The notes: generated by a model not told the origin, from the letters alone. A stretch of DNA of 64,000 bases from Chryseobacterium sp. Bi04 (GCF_918698085.1 NZ_CAKKLP010000002.1:1-64000); one strand, 5' to 3'. Positions 16,601 to 25,538 are shown, counted from the first letter of the stretch. Numbers and translations: made by a program.

Positions 16601-18297
16601 AAAAATTAGCCAACTTTACCAAAGGTGAAGCCGATACGCTGAGAAAGGCAATGGGTAAAAAGCAGATTGATGTTCTTAACAAAATGTATCCCAAATTCAT
16701 AGAAGGAGGTAGAAAGAATAATCTGAATGAGGAGAGGTTGGAAAAGATATGGAATGACTGGAAGGCCTTTGCGGAATATGCCTTCAACAAATCTCACTCT
16801 ACCTGTTATGCATTTATTGCGTATCAGACAGCCTTTTTGAAAGCAAATTATCCAGCCGAATACATGGCGAGTGTAATGAGTAATAACATTAACAATACGG
16901 ATTCAATCACTATGTTTATGGAGGATTGTAAAAGTATGGGTGTGGATGTTTTAGGTCCGGATGTTAATGAATCACAATATAAATTCTCAGTAAACGAAAA
17001 AGGACAGATCCGTTTTGGACTTGGAGCCATTAAAGGTATTGGTGAAGGCCCGAGTGAAGGGATTACCAGGGAAAGGGAAAACGGCAGATTTAAAAATATT
17101 TATGATTTCTTTGAAAGGATATTACCTTCCCAGATGAATAAAAGAGTGGCAGAAAGTTTAGTGCTGGCTGGCGCTTTTGATGAGCTGGATTCTTTCCACA
17201 GAGGTCAGTATTTTGATATCGATATGGCGGGAAGAACGAATCTGGAAAGATTAATCAGATACGGGCAAAGCTTTCAGGAGAGTAAAAATGAGATGGAACA
17301 TTCCCTGTTTGCTGATTTTGCAGAAGAGGTTCAGATTGAACAGCCAAAATTACTTCCTTGTCCGGAATGGCCCAATATGCATACCTTAAATAAGGAGAAA
17401 GAAATCATTGGATTCTACCTTTCTGCACATCCACTGGATGAATTCAAGTACCAGTTCCAGTTTATCCAAGGGCAGCTTTCTAAGAAATCGGTGCTGGAAA
17501 AAGAGGGAGAAGATAAAACGGGGACTGATGAAGTGCCTGTTTTAGAACAGGATTCACTGGATGAAACGGTTGATCTTACAGAGATTGTATCTGATGACGT
17601 CGTTGCAGGTGAAGAGGAAGTGATAGAAGAAGTGACCAAAAAAGCAGAACCAAAAGGGACTTTTTCATTTTTAAATCTTGATGAGGTAGATGCTTATAAA
17701 GAGCAGGCTTTCGCAAATAAACAGGAGGAACTGTTTGAAGAAAAAAAGAAGGACTGGAAAACACTGCAGAAAGAAAGAGAAAACGGAGGTGGCGGAAAAG
17801 AATACACCGTAGCAGGTTTAATTACGGAATATAGAGTTCAGGATGGCTTCAGGAGTGGGGAAAAAGTCGCTTTTGTGACCCTTGAGGATTATTCCGGATC
17901 ATATTCTTTCAGGCTTGGAGACAGAGATTATATGAGGCTGAAAGAAAAGCTCGAGGTTCAGAGGTTTGTAATTTTTAAGATCAAATTTGCCCAGGTAAAA
18001 GATGGTCGGGTTTTCGTGAATGTAAATGATGTGATTGAGCTTCAGGAAGCATTTGAAAGATTTGCGAAAAGCATATCTCTGGTTATGGATGTAATGGATG
18101 TAAGACCTGAAGATCTCGATTTCTTCAGAACGGTTCTCGAAAGGAATAAGGGAAATCAGAAGTTGAAATTCTTTATTAAAAATATTGATGATGACTCTCA
18201 CATAGAAGTTCAGTCTATGAAACATTCAGTAGACCTCAATGGAGATCTTATAAAAGAAATTCAGCTGCTTAATAAGTATGAATTTTATCTTAATTAA
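13630..18297 (+). CDS. dnaE: DNA polymerase III alpha subunit with N-terminal DEDDh exonuclease
   Basis: 1555 residues, the replicative DNA polymerase catalytic subunit. Residues 1-190 are a DnaQ-like 3'-5' exonuclease: D6 and E8 in FDTETTG, D105 in HNVEFD, and H169/D174 in HNAAADVNAT, all acidic ligands present. Residues about 250-560 are the PHP domain, degenerate: H254 is kept but the TDHGN motif reads VDLGN (284-288). Polymerase aspartates are in PDIDIDF near 694-700 and MDFLGLRTLT near 860. An acidic, low-complexity stretch at about 1290-1385 precedes an OB fold (YTVAGLITEYR, near 1391). Proofreading is thus built into the chain instead of coming from a separate epsilon. Strong terminator follows. 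Confidence 0.95.
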   Translation: MYLIFDTETTGLPKNFNAPLSDSDNWPRMVQIAWQVHDDDGKLIENQDYIIKPEGYDIPFNAARIHGITTKIANEEGRDLQEILEEFSKVLERVRVVSGHNVEFDYNIVGAEFYRKNIEDNLQAKPRADTMILGTDFCKLGGGRGGRYKSPKLEELYEKLYGNKFDEAHNAAADVNATAQVFFEMMRIGVVPAEILKISEDQLAYFKSLYPDPIQPFGIVIRRQVADFNNKKKQQDFGSIDEIDLGKYFNFDNHSVFSTLTATSSINDLIKKASDENFPAVGMVDLGNMMGAFKFVSAVESTNADRAKKHKEYLAKKQEAEEKGEEFNEEEPVSEPLIPVVGCEFYISERYEQKQFTKDDPDRRTQVVLLAKDFNGYKNLAKLSSIGFLKGFYFGVPRISRELIAQYKEGIIALTSGILGDIPDAILNTGEQKGEELFKWWKDTFEDDFYVQLQNHQLPEEEHLNEVLLYLADKYNVKILAQNQTFYTNKDDSNIQDIVSCIKDGEKLTTPVGKGFGKRRGLATGEYYIKNSDEIKEAFLAYPDAFEAYEEFFAKFKPYTLKRDVLLPKFDIPEEFIHAEDDVDGGKRGEMAYLTYLTYEGAKRRYVDTGITDEIKERLDFELEVIANTGYPGYFLIVQDFCNEARKMGVWVGPGRGSAAGSAVAYCIGITNVDPVKYDLLFERFLNPERVSMPDIDIDFDDEGRDRIIKWVIEKYGQNQVAQIITYSVLGGKSAIKDAGRVLDVPIPDTNNIAKLIPSTPGMNIAKALAKYEKLKPEEQMLVDEMRYVLNSPDDARHGVLASAKKMEGCIRNTGIHACGVIITPEDVSNLVPVTIAAKDADILVSQFDNSVAESAGLLKMDFLGLRTLTIIKDALKLVKERHGIDIDPDEIPLDDTKTYQLFKEGRTVGIFQYESPGMQKYMRELKPTVFADLIAMNALYRPGPIKYIPNFINRKHGIEEIVYDLPETEEYLKETYGITVYQEQVMLLSQKLANFTKGEADTLRKAMGKKQIDVLNKMYPKFIEGGRKNNLNEERLEKIWNDWKAFAEYAFNKSHSTCYAFIAYQTAFLKANYPAEYMASVMSNNINNTDSITMFMEDCKSMGVDVLGPDVNESQYKFSVNEKGQIRFGLGAIKGIGEGPSEGITRERENGRFKNIYDFFERILPSQMNKRVAESLVLAGAFDELDSFHRGQYFDIDMAGRTNLERLIRYGQSFQESKNEMEHSLFADFAEEVQIEQPKLLPCPEWPNMHTLNKEKEIIGFYLSAHPLDEFKYQFQFIQGQLSKKSVLEKEGEDKTGTDEVPVLEQDSLDETVDLTEIVSDDVVAGEEEVIEEVTKKAEPKGTFSFLNLDEVDAYKEQAFANKQEELFEEKKKDWKTLQKERENGGGGKEYTVAGLITEYRVQDGFRSGEKVAFVTLEDYSGSYSFRLGDRDYMRLKEKLEVQRFVIFKIKFAQVKDGRVFVNVNDVIELQEAFERFAKSISLVMDVMDVRPEDLDFFRTVLERNKGNQKLKFFIKNIDDDSHIEVQSMKHSVDLNGDLIKEIQLLNKYEFYLN

Positions 18298-18322
18298 AAG
18301 AAAATAGCAAATAAATATTTGT

Positions 18323-18349
18323 AAAAGTGGCTTTTTAGCCACTTTTTTT
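18323..18349 (+). terminator. Rho-independent terminator of dnaE
   Basis: Perfect arms AAAAGTGGCT (18323-18332) and AGCCACTTTT (18337-18346), TTTT loop, T tail. Confidence 0.93.
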
Positions 18350-18470
18350 ATTGAGTTTTATTTAATTTGGTGATTTTTTTTCAAAAATTATTTTATGTTA
18401 AATAGCAATCTGTTTATTCTGTTGCTTTGTTAGTGTTGTTTTTAAAGGTTTGATAATCAATATTTTATAA

Positions 18471-18492
18471 TTTTTCATCAATTGATGAAAAA
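18471..18492. promoter_or_regulatory. 22-bp perfect palindrome upstream of T9SS adhesin-like gene
   Basis: TTTTTCATCAA directly joined to TTGATGAAAAA, no spacer, 138 bases before the ATG at 18631. With no loop and dnaE already terminated upstream, a protein-binding site is more likely than a terminator. The surrounding 280-base leader is over 80% A+T and holds no gene. Confidence 0.45.
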
Positions 18493-18630
18493 ATGTTAAA
18501 ACTAAATAATTGTTTAATTTTTGTTATAAATAATGGGTATTTATTAATTTTTAATTATTGATTTAAATTAATTTATGATTTTTAATTTAATATTTATTTA
18601 AATTTACCCTCTAATTTTTATTTACTATAT

Positions 18631-21600
18631 ATGAAAAAATTTCTACTCACGTGCATGGCTGCTTTTTTTTATAGCGTATCTGCACAGGTAGGTCCTCCAC
18701 AAACTGCAAATCCTAATACCAATAATGGATATGGATTTGTTCAGAGTCTGGGTACCTACACTCCGTTATCTGCAGGTAAAACGGTCTGGCAGTCAGGAAC
18801 TGTTTTGAATACAGATGCTGCTTCTGCAGCTATTAGCCTGCCCGCTCCATTTAAGTACAATGGTAAAACGTACACCAGTATTTACATCAGCAACAATGGG
18901 TATATTACCTTTGGTATTGCTCCTTCAGCCGGTAATACCAGTGTTCTGACTACCAATACCGCTTTTGAAGGTGCTGTAGCCGGATTTACAGCTAATTTAA
19001 GAGCTGCTAATACCACTACTTCAGAGATTGCTTACGAAACAATCGGTTCCAAGTTTGTCGTTCAGTATACAGATCTTCAAAGTAACAGTGGCTCTTCTGC
19101 CCAAAAGTTAAATTTTCAGATTGTATTGGATACAACAGACAATACCGTAGAGATTTTGTATGGTGATTGTACTTCCGGAACTTCTACGTTAAGTGGACAG
19201 GTAGGGTTAAAAGGAGGAGAGAGCTCTGATTTAAATAACAGGGTAGGAACCGACTGGACGAATACTGCTGCTGGGGCAGGATCTACCACTACATCCTGTA
19301 CCTTAGGAACTACTAACGGAAATACGGTTCCGGCTTCCGGTCTTAGCTTTAAATACACTCCGGGAACATGGGTGGGTACTCCATCATATGCTTCTATGCC
19401 TTATACTGAAACTTTTTCGGCCTGGGGTAATGGAAATTCTGTGGGTGATCTGCCCAATGCTTCAAACTGGAGGTCATGGCCTTCCAGAGGAGATAATTCA
19501 TGGAGATCTACCGAGTTGACAGTGGCTAATGCCGGCTTTACAAGCGTCTCAGGATGGAACGATGTCTCAGAAACTACTGCCACGCCTATTTCTTCTCCGG
19601 CAACAGCTCCTGCGGCAAGATTCCATTCTTACCACGTTTCTGCAGGTCTTTATGGATATATGGATCTGTATATTGATTTATCTTCCGGAACAGGGGAGAG
19701 GGTGCTTTCTTTTGATTATGTGAATGCTTCCGGTACAGATAATTTAAAAATACAGCTTTCAACCGATGGTGGTGCTACCTTTACAACGGTAGGAACTGCT
19801 TTCGGAACTTCTGCTACCTGGTCTAGTAAAAACGTTGTACTAGGCTCCAATAGCTCTACTGCAGTGATAAGATTTCTTGCGACAGGAGATTTTGGAAGTG
19901 ATGATATATTCATAGACAATGTTAAAGTGGGCGCTATGAACTGCCTGATGCCGGCAACGGTTACTACCGGAACCACAACAGCTACCACTGTTCCTGTCAA
20001 CTGGACGGTTACTACTGCAGCTCCTACTTATGATATATATTACAGTACCTCAGGAACAGCTCCTACTGCTGCATCTGTACCAACCTTTACAGGAGCTACT
20101 GGTACAACTCAAACCCTTACAGGACTTACACCGTCCAGTACCTATTATCTCTGGGTAAGGTCCAATTGCGGAGCTGATCAGAGTATCTGGGTATATGGGT
20201 CTACGTTTTCAACCAAGACATTCTGTCCTAGTGTATCTGCACCTTCTTCATCTGCCACCGCAGTGGCTTTGAAACCTACATTTACATGGGCAGCCAATGC
20301 TGACGCTACCGGCTATAAATTATCTATAGGAACAACTGCAGGTGGAACTGATGTGTTAAATGCTTTTGATGTAGGAAATGTTACTACGTATACGCTGCCT
20401 AATGAGCTGGCTTATAATACAAAATATTATTATACAATCAATTCTTATAATGCCACCCAAACTTCTACGGGTTGTACAGAAAGGAATTTTACTACCTTAT
20501 CAATTTGTCCTACAGTGTCTGCACCGGCATCTTCTGCTGCTGATGTTTCGTTATCACCCACCTTTACTTGGTCTGCTGTAACCGGAGTTAACGGATACAA
20601 ATTAAGAATAGGAACCACTCCCGGAGGAACTGATGTGATGAATAATGTAGATGTAGGAAATGTAACTACCTATACCTTACCTACCGTTCTTAATAATTCA
20701 ACAACCTATTATTATTCAGTAGGTGCCTATACAGCTACACAAAGTTCAACGAACTGTACAGAAAGAAACTTTTCGACTGTTTGTGGTACTGTTACATCTT
20801 TCTCTGAAAATTTTGATGGAGTAGCAGCAGGAAGCTGGCCTGCATGCTGGGGCAAGGTAGGAACAGCTGGAAGTGCCAATATTCAGACCAGTTCAATGGC
20901 AAGTGCTCCCAATGTCCTGTATATCTATTCTTCTACCACCAGCAATATCGCGGTAGTGAAAATGAGACCGGTAAGTGCATTAGATACAGGTCTTTACAGA
21001 TTGAGATTCAAAGCGAGATCAAATTCTACCGTAGGAGGAAAGGTTGAAGTGGGATATTTAACAGACCCAACAACAGCATCTTCTTTTGTAAGTCTCGGTA
21101 TTTTTACAACTACCAGTATATCTGTTCTGGATAATTTTATAATAAATAATATTACCGCTCCGGCAGGAACTACCACACTTGCTTTCAGACATACAGGAAG
21201 CCCTGCAAACAGTATTCTTATTGATGATGTAAACTACGAACCGATTCCTGCATGTTCAGAACCCACAGCATTAGTGGCATCTGCTGTTCTTGCTCAAAGT
21301 GCTGATATTTCATGGACAGCTCCGGCAACTGCTCCGGGCAGTGGATATGAAATTTATTATTCTACCTCCAATGTAGCCCCTACTGCAGCAACTGCAGCAA
21401 CAATAACTAATATTACGGCTACTAGCAGAACTTTATCAGGCCTTACCCCTAATACAACCTATAATGTTTGGGTAAGATCTAACTGTAACGGCACAGATAA
21501 AGGAGCATGGGTAGGTACGGCAATATTTACCACGGCTTGCCTGGCGGTTGTTCCTGCTTATACCAATGATTTTTCTACATTTCCGGGAACGTGTTGGTCA

Positions 21601-22317
21601 CAGGCTTCCGGAGGAACGCCTGCTACAGGTCCTACAGGAGCTTCCGCATTATGGATTGCAGATGGATTCCTTAATTCCGGAACTACGGGTGCTGCTAAAA
21701 TGAATATTTACAACGACAACAGAGTTGGTTGGCTTAAAACTGCAGCATTTGACCTTTCTGCCGGAGGATATAAAGTAGAATTTGACTATGCTGTGACAGA
21801 CTATGCTGATACTGTTTCATCTCCTATGGGAAGTGATGATACCGTGCAGTTTGTGGTTTCAACAGACGGCGGAACTACATGGACCGTATTGAATACATGG
21901 ACAGCAGCCAACGGGCCTTCCAATGCATTAAATACTTATTCTTTAGACCTTACCGGATATACCAATCCTAATACAATCTTTGCATTTTACGGTTCTTCGG
22001 GTACGGTAGATGATCTTGAAGACTATGATTTCTTCATAGATAACTTTAAAATTTCAGCTGCACAGCTGGCTACTTCTGAAACAAAGGTTAAAGAAGGGCT
22101 TAAAGTGTACCCTAATCCGTTTACTGATAATATTAATATTTCAGATGTTTCTCAGGTGAAATCTGTTTCAGTCATTGATTTGGCAGGAAGGGTAGTGAAA
22201 ACTATAGAGTCTCCTTCTTCTGTCCTTCAATTGGGAGATTTAAACCATGGAATGTATTTGGCTGTATTATATATGAAAGATGGATCCAAACAGACTTTTA
22301 AAGTCATAAAAAAATAA
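18631..22317 (+). CDS. Secreted multi-domain protein with fibronectin III modules, T9SS type A cargo
   Basis: 1228 residues with signal peptide (MKKFLLTCMAAFFYSVSAQ). After an N-terminal domain with the YNGKTYTSIYISNNGYITFG pattern (about 60-85) come a jelly-roll-like segment (about 260-440), an Fn3 domain (about 440-530), two near-identical ~95-residue modules each starting CPxVSAP and containing GYKL-IGTT-GGTD (about 530-720), a second jelly-roll segment, another Fn3 (about 870-965), a third jelly-roll segment, and a T9SS type A C-terminal signal (YPNPF near 1165, GxYxxxLxxxDG near the end). The cargo is moved over the outer membrane and probably attached to the surface. No catalytic motif seen; an adhesin or scaffold role is inferred. 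Confidence 0.85.
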   Translation: MKKFLLTCMAAFFYSVSAQVGPPQTANPNTNNGYGFVQSLGTYTPLSAGKTVWQSGTVLNTDAASAAISLPAPFKYNGKTYTSIYISNNGYITFGIAPSAGNTSVLTTNTAFEGAVAGFTANLRAANTTTSEIAYETIGSKFVVQYTDLQSNSGSSAQKLNFQIVLDTTDNTVEILYGDCTSGTSTLSGQVGLKGGESSDLNNRVGTDWTNTAAGAGSTTTSCTLGTTNGNTVPASGLSFKYTPGTWVGTPSYASMPYTETFSAWGNGNSVGDLPNASNWRSWPSRGDNSWRSTELTVANAGFTSVSGWNDVSETTATPISSPATAPAARFHSYHVSAGLYGYMDLYIDLSSGTGERVLSFDYVNASGTDNLKIQLSTDGGATFTTVGTAFGTSATWSSKNVVLGSNSSTAVIRFLATGDFGSDDIFIDNVKVGAMNCLMPATVTTGTTTATTVPVNWTVTTAAPTYDIYYSTSGTAPTAASVPTFTGATGTTQTLTGLTPSSTYYLWVRSNCGADQSIWVYGSTFSTKTFCPSVSAPSSSATAVALKPTFTWAANADATGYKLSIGTTAGGTDVLNAFDVGNVTTYTLPNELAYNTKYYYTINSYNATQTSTGCTERNFTTLSICPTVSAPASSAADVSLSPTFTWSAVTGVNGYKLRIGTTPGGTDVMNNVDVGNVTTYTLPTVLNNSTTYYYSVGAYTATQSSTNCTERNFSTVCGTVTSFSENFDGVAAGSWPACWGKVGTAGSANIQTSSMASAPNVLYIYSSTTSNIAVVKMRPVSALDTGLYRLRFKARSNSTVGGKVEVGYLTDPTTASSFVSLGIFTTTSISVLDNFIINNITAPAGTTTLAFRHTGSPANSILIDDVNYEPIPACSEPTALVASAVLAQSADISWTAPATAPGSGYEIYYSTSNVAPTAATAATITNITATSRTLSGLTPNTTYNVWVRSNCNGTDKGAWVGTAIFTTACLAVVPAYTNDFSTFPGTCWSQASGGTPATGPTGASALWIADGFLNSGTTGAAKMNIYNDNRVGWLKTAAFDLSAGGYKVEFDYAVTDYADTVSSPMGSDDTVQFVVSTDGGTTWTVLNTWTAANGPSNALNTYSLDLTGYTNPNTIFAFYGSSGTVDDLEDYDFFIDNFKISAAQLATSETKVKEGLKVYPNPFTDNINISDVSQVKSVSVIDLAGRVVKTIESPSSVLQLGDLNHGMYLAVLYMKDGSKQTFKVIKK

Positions 22318-22343
22318 AATTCTTTATTTTTCACTTATTAATT

Positions 22344-22375
22344 AATCAGTAGCTTTATAGCTGCTGATTTTTTTT
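22344..22375 (+). terminator. Rho-independent terminator
   Basis: Arms AATCAGTAGCT (22344-22354) and AGCTGCTGATT (22359-22369, one G-T pair) followed by a T run. Confidence 0.88.
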
Positions 22376-22454
22376 AATAATTTTTTAAATTTTTTAACAT
22401 TGTGTTGAAATTATTGTTAATTTGGTAATCAAGTTAACACTAAATTAAAAAAAT

Positions 22455-24416
22455 ATGAAGAAAGTATTACTTTTATGGCTGCTTACAATAAGCATGATAC
22501 TAAATGCTCAAATCAACCTTGGAGAAGGGAGCACTGAGACCGGGAACGCCCCGGTAGATCCTTATTATGAATATTCATATATTCAGCAGATCTTTACCAA
22601 GCAGGAGATTAACGCGAATGCGGCAGGAAACATCACCGGCCTTAAATTCTACCTGGATGCTTCAGCGTCTATAGATAACTCATCAGACTGGATTGTTTAT
22701 CTGGGCCATACAGCAAAAACAAATTTTACATCTGAAGATGACTGGATTCCTGTAACCCAGCTGACTCAAGTGTATGCGGGAACCGTTACTAATGCCAATG
22801 GAGTAATAGAAATAACTTTTGCTACCCCATTTCCATACAATAACACACAGAATTTAGTCATTGCAGCAGAAGAAAATGCACCAGACTACGATGATGATAA
22901 CATATTCTCTGTATTTAAGTACGGTTCTGTAACAGACCGTACCCTTTCTTACAGCAGTGATTCAACAAATCCTGACCCTGCAAGCCCGCCAACAGGAGAA
23001 ATGTTGGATTACAGGTCTGTAGTGAGCCTTATGGGTCTTACTATCAATCCTGTTCCTGCCTGTCCTATGGTTGGGTATCCGGGAAATAATTCAACCTTTA
23101 TACCGGTGTCGCCAGATATTACCTGGAATGCCCCTCAGGGAGCTACAGGCTATAAGATTTCTATAGGGACCACACCTGGAGGAACTGATATTGTTAATCA
23201 GCAGTCTGTAACTGTCAACAGTTTTACACCTTCATCCCCATTAGCTATTGATACGGATTATTATCTTAAAGTAACAGCAGTAGGTACAGGAGGTGAATCT
23301 GTAGGATGTTCCGAGATTAAATTCAGAACAGCTCCTCCTGCTTCTGCTAATGATGAATGCGCAAATGCCATCGCGCTTACAGTAAATCCAGATATGAACT
23401 GTGGCACTGTAACATCCGGATACACTTTGGGAGCAAGTGACTCAGCATTACTTACTGATCCGTGCTATGGTGAGGCAGATGATGATGTGTGGTTTAAATT
23501 TACAGCAACAGCTACCAGTCATGCAATTACGCTCAGCAATGTAGCTTCTATTGGAAGTGTTTTTAATGAGGATGCCTATTATCAGGTTTTTAGCGGAGAT
23601 TGTGCAAGTCTTGTCAGTACGCTGTGCGGATATGGAGGAATGGAAATTCTTACCGGTCTTACGGCGGGGGATACTTATTATGTAAGGGTATACAGCTATG
23701 GAGGAGCAGGGGAAGCTCAGAGCTTTAATTTATGCATCGGAACCATACCTCCGCCACCAGCTAATGATGAGTGCTCAGGTGCTTTAACTGCCGCTGCATT
23801 CCCATATAGCTATACACAGTCTGATGCTGCAGGAGCCAGTAATAATGGAGCATACCTTGAAGAGTGTACGAATGGGATGAATGATGGAACATGGTTTACT
23901 TTCACAGGGGATGGCAGTACTTTTGATATCACCGTAACAACACCTGCAGATAGTTATTTTGATTCTCAAATCGGTGTATTCAGTGGTGCATGTGGCAGCT
24001 TAACTTGTGTGGATACTATAGATGGAAACGGAGCTGGAGAAACAGAAACAATTTCTATCCCAACTGTTGCCGGAACGGCCTATTATGTGAATGTAGGAAG
24101 TTACAGTACATGGTCTGACGATTTAGAAGGAACATTTACGATTTCTATTAATAAAGAAAACCTTGCAACTTCAGAAACTTCTAAAGCTAAAAATACAGTT
24201 CAGGCCTATCCGAATCCATTTACAGAAGTACTGAATCTCTCAAAAGCTGATCAGATAAAATCAATTTCTGTTTCGGATGTATCCGGAAGATTGATGAAGA
24301 GTATTGATCAGCCGGCTTCAGTTCTTTATTTAGGAGATCTGAAATCAGGAATGTATTTAATAACGCTACACATGAAAGATGGATCTAAGCAGACTATTAA
24401 AGCGATTAAAAAGTAA
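22455..24416 (+). CDS. Secreted protein with T9SS type A sorting signal
   Basis: 653 residues with signal peptide (MKKVLLLWLLTISMILNAQ). The N-terminal 200 residues form an unassigned beta-rich domain; residues about 205-295 are a module CPMVGYP...GYKISIGTTPGGTD homologous to the two central modules of the preceding gene; residues about 300-430 and 430-570 are two related domains each opening with the NDEC motif (ANDECANAIAL, ANDECSGAL), a pattern common in flavobacterial secreted proteins; the C-terminal 75 residues are a T9SS type A signal (YPNPF, then SGMYLITLHMKDGSK) nearly the same as that of the neighbour. Function unknown, likely a surface protein. Separate transcription is indicated by terminators on both sides. 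Confidence 0.83.
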   Translation: MKKVLLLWLLTISMILNAQINLGEGSTETGNAPVDPYYEYSYIQQIFTKQEINANAAGNITGLKFYLDASASIDNSSDWIVYLGHTAKTNFTSEDDWIPVTQLTQVYAGTVTNANGVIEITFATPFPYNNTQNLVIAAEENAPDYDDDNIFSVFKYGSVTDRTLSYSSDSTNPDPASPPTGEMLDYRSVVSLMGLTINPVPACPMVGYPGNNSTFIPVSPDITWNAPQGATGYKISIGTTPGGTDIVNQQSVTVNSFTPSSPLAIDTDYYLKVTAVGTGGESVGCSEIKFRTAPPASANDECANAIALTVNPDMNCGTVTSGYTLGASDSALLTDPCYGEADDDVWFKFTATATSHAITLSNVASIGSVFNEDAYYQVFSGDCASLVSTLCGYGGMEILTGLTAGDTYYVRVYSYGGAGEAQSFNLCIGTIPPPPANDECSGALTAAAFPYSYTQSDAAGASNNGAYLEECTNGMNDGTWFTFTGDGSTFDITVTTPADSYFDSQIGVFSGACGSLTCVDTIDGNGAGETETISIPTVAGTAYYVNVGSYSTWSDDLEGTFTISINKENLATSETSKAKNTVQAYPNPFTEVLNLSKADQIKSISVSDVSGRLMKSIDQPASVLYLGDLKSGMYLITLHMKDGSKQTIKAIKK

Positions 24417-24446
24417 AAAGAACAGCTTTGATTTCTTATCATAAAA

Positions 24447-24480
24447 AAAGGAAGAGTGAAATATTTCGCTCTTCCTTTTT
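24447..24480. terminator. Bidirectional terminator
   Basis: Hairpin GGAAGAGTGAAA/TTTCGCTCTTCC (24450-24475) flanked by an A run and a T run, between convergent genes. Confidence 0.9.
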
Positions 24481-24508
24481 TATGGTGATATAGAGTATTT
24501 ATGACTCA

Positions 24509-24667
24509 TTATTTATTGGGTACTGGTTGTATATCTCCTGTATTCATCATATCAAAAACTGTGGGAAAGAACATGACAAGAATAAAGTAGATGATAATCA
24601 TTAGTACAACTAATGCAAAAAGGATAATGACTAAGCTATTGGGCTTGTTTTTCTTTTGTGGTTCCAT
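24509..24667 (-). CDS. 52-residue small membrane protein beside the K+ channel gene
   Basis: ATG at 24665-24667 to TAA at 24509-24511. The product is a basic N-terminus (MEPQKKNKPNS), one strong transmembrane helix (LVIILFALVVLMIIIYFILV, residues 13-32) and a polar tail containing FDMMNTG and ending PVPNK. The topology, positive-inside charge and position 43 bases downstream of the ion channel gene on the same strand argue that it is real. The terminator at 24447-24480 closes the unit. I do not recognise a family. It could be a channel accessory subunit or an unrelated small membrane protein. Confidence 0.65.
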   Translation of the reverse strand: MEPQKKNKPNSLVIILFALVVLMIIIYFILVMFFPTVFDMMNTGDIQPVPNK

Positions 24668-24710
24668 GATTTTGTGGTATTTGGTTGATAAATTAAATGA
24701 ATATAAAATA

Positions 24711-25538
24711 TCAAGCTAATTTCTTGCCACATTGTTTGCAGTATCTGGCATCATCATCAATATCTTCGTTGCCACACCGCTCACATACCTTTTCCAGATT
24801 CTGTCTTTTATTGCGCATTTCTGCTGTTACAATTCCGGTAGGAACTGCAATAATAGAATAACCGGCCAACATCAGAACCACTGCAAAAAACTTCCCTAAA
24901 GGTGTAATAGGAGATACATCTCCATATCCTACTGTAGTTACAGTAACCACAGCCCAATAAATAGATTGTGGAATGGTTTCAAACCCCGGTCTTCCTCCTT
25001 CCACCATAAACATCAGGGAACCAACAATTACCGAAAAAATAATTAAGAATAAAAGGAAAATGTAAATCTTCCGGGAGCTGTTTTTTAGGGCTCTGACAAT
25101 CACGGAACCATCATTCATAAAGTCCATAAGGTTGAAAACCCTGAAAACCCTGAGCATTCTCAACATTCTGAAAATCAGGAAATATTTCGTTACGGGAAAG
25201 AAGAAGCTTAAGTAAAATGGAACCAGTGCAAAAAAATCAATAATCCCAAAAAAACTGAAAATATAGTGTTTCTTATTTTTTACCACGGCAATCCGCATGG
25301 AATATTCAATGGAAAAGAAAATAGAGATAATCCATTCCAGGATCAAAAACGTATAATGAAATCTTTTGTCAAGCTGAGGTACACTTTCCATCATAATGAT
25401 AGCAGTACTGGCAAGAATTAAAGATAGTAATATGATATCGAAAAGTTTTCCGAGCTTAGTGTCGGACCGGTAAATTATCCTGTAAAGGTATCTTTTCCAG
25501 AGGGAGTCTTCGGGAACAAGATTGTGTTCTCTTTCCAT
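24711..25538 (-). CDS. Voltage-gated K+ channel-like ion transporter with C-terminal zinc ribbon
   Basis: 275 residues in the inner membrane. Six segments: S1 (about 33-50), S2 (64-85), S3 (93-112), S4 with regularly spaced arginines (FRMLRMLRVFRVF, 123-135), S5 (158-180) and S6 (216-238). Between S5 and S6 is the K+ selectivity filter TTVGYGD (201-207). The cytoplasmic tail ends in a four-cysteine ribbon, C252-x2-C255 and C267-x2-C270, an unusual but recurrent addition that may bind zinc. It should form a tetrameric K+ channel. A 52-residue membrane ORF follows on the same strand. Confidence 0.9.
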   Translation of the reverse strand: MEREHNLVPEDSLWKRYLYRIIYRSDTKLGKLFDIILLSLILASTAIIMMESVPQLDKRFHYTFLILEWIISIFFSIEYSMRIAVVKNKKHYIFSFFGIIDFFALVPFYLSFFFPVTKYFLIFRMLRMLRVFRVFNLMDFMNDGSVIVRALKNSSRKIYIFLLFLIIFSVIVGSLMFMVEGGRPGFETIPQSIYWAVVTVTTVGYGDVSPITPLGKFFAVVLMLAGYSIIAVPTGIVTAEMRNKRQNLEKVCERCGNEDIDDDARYCKQCGKKLA

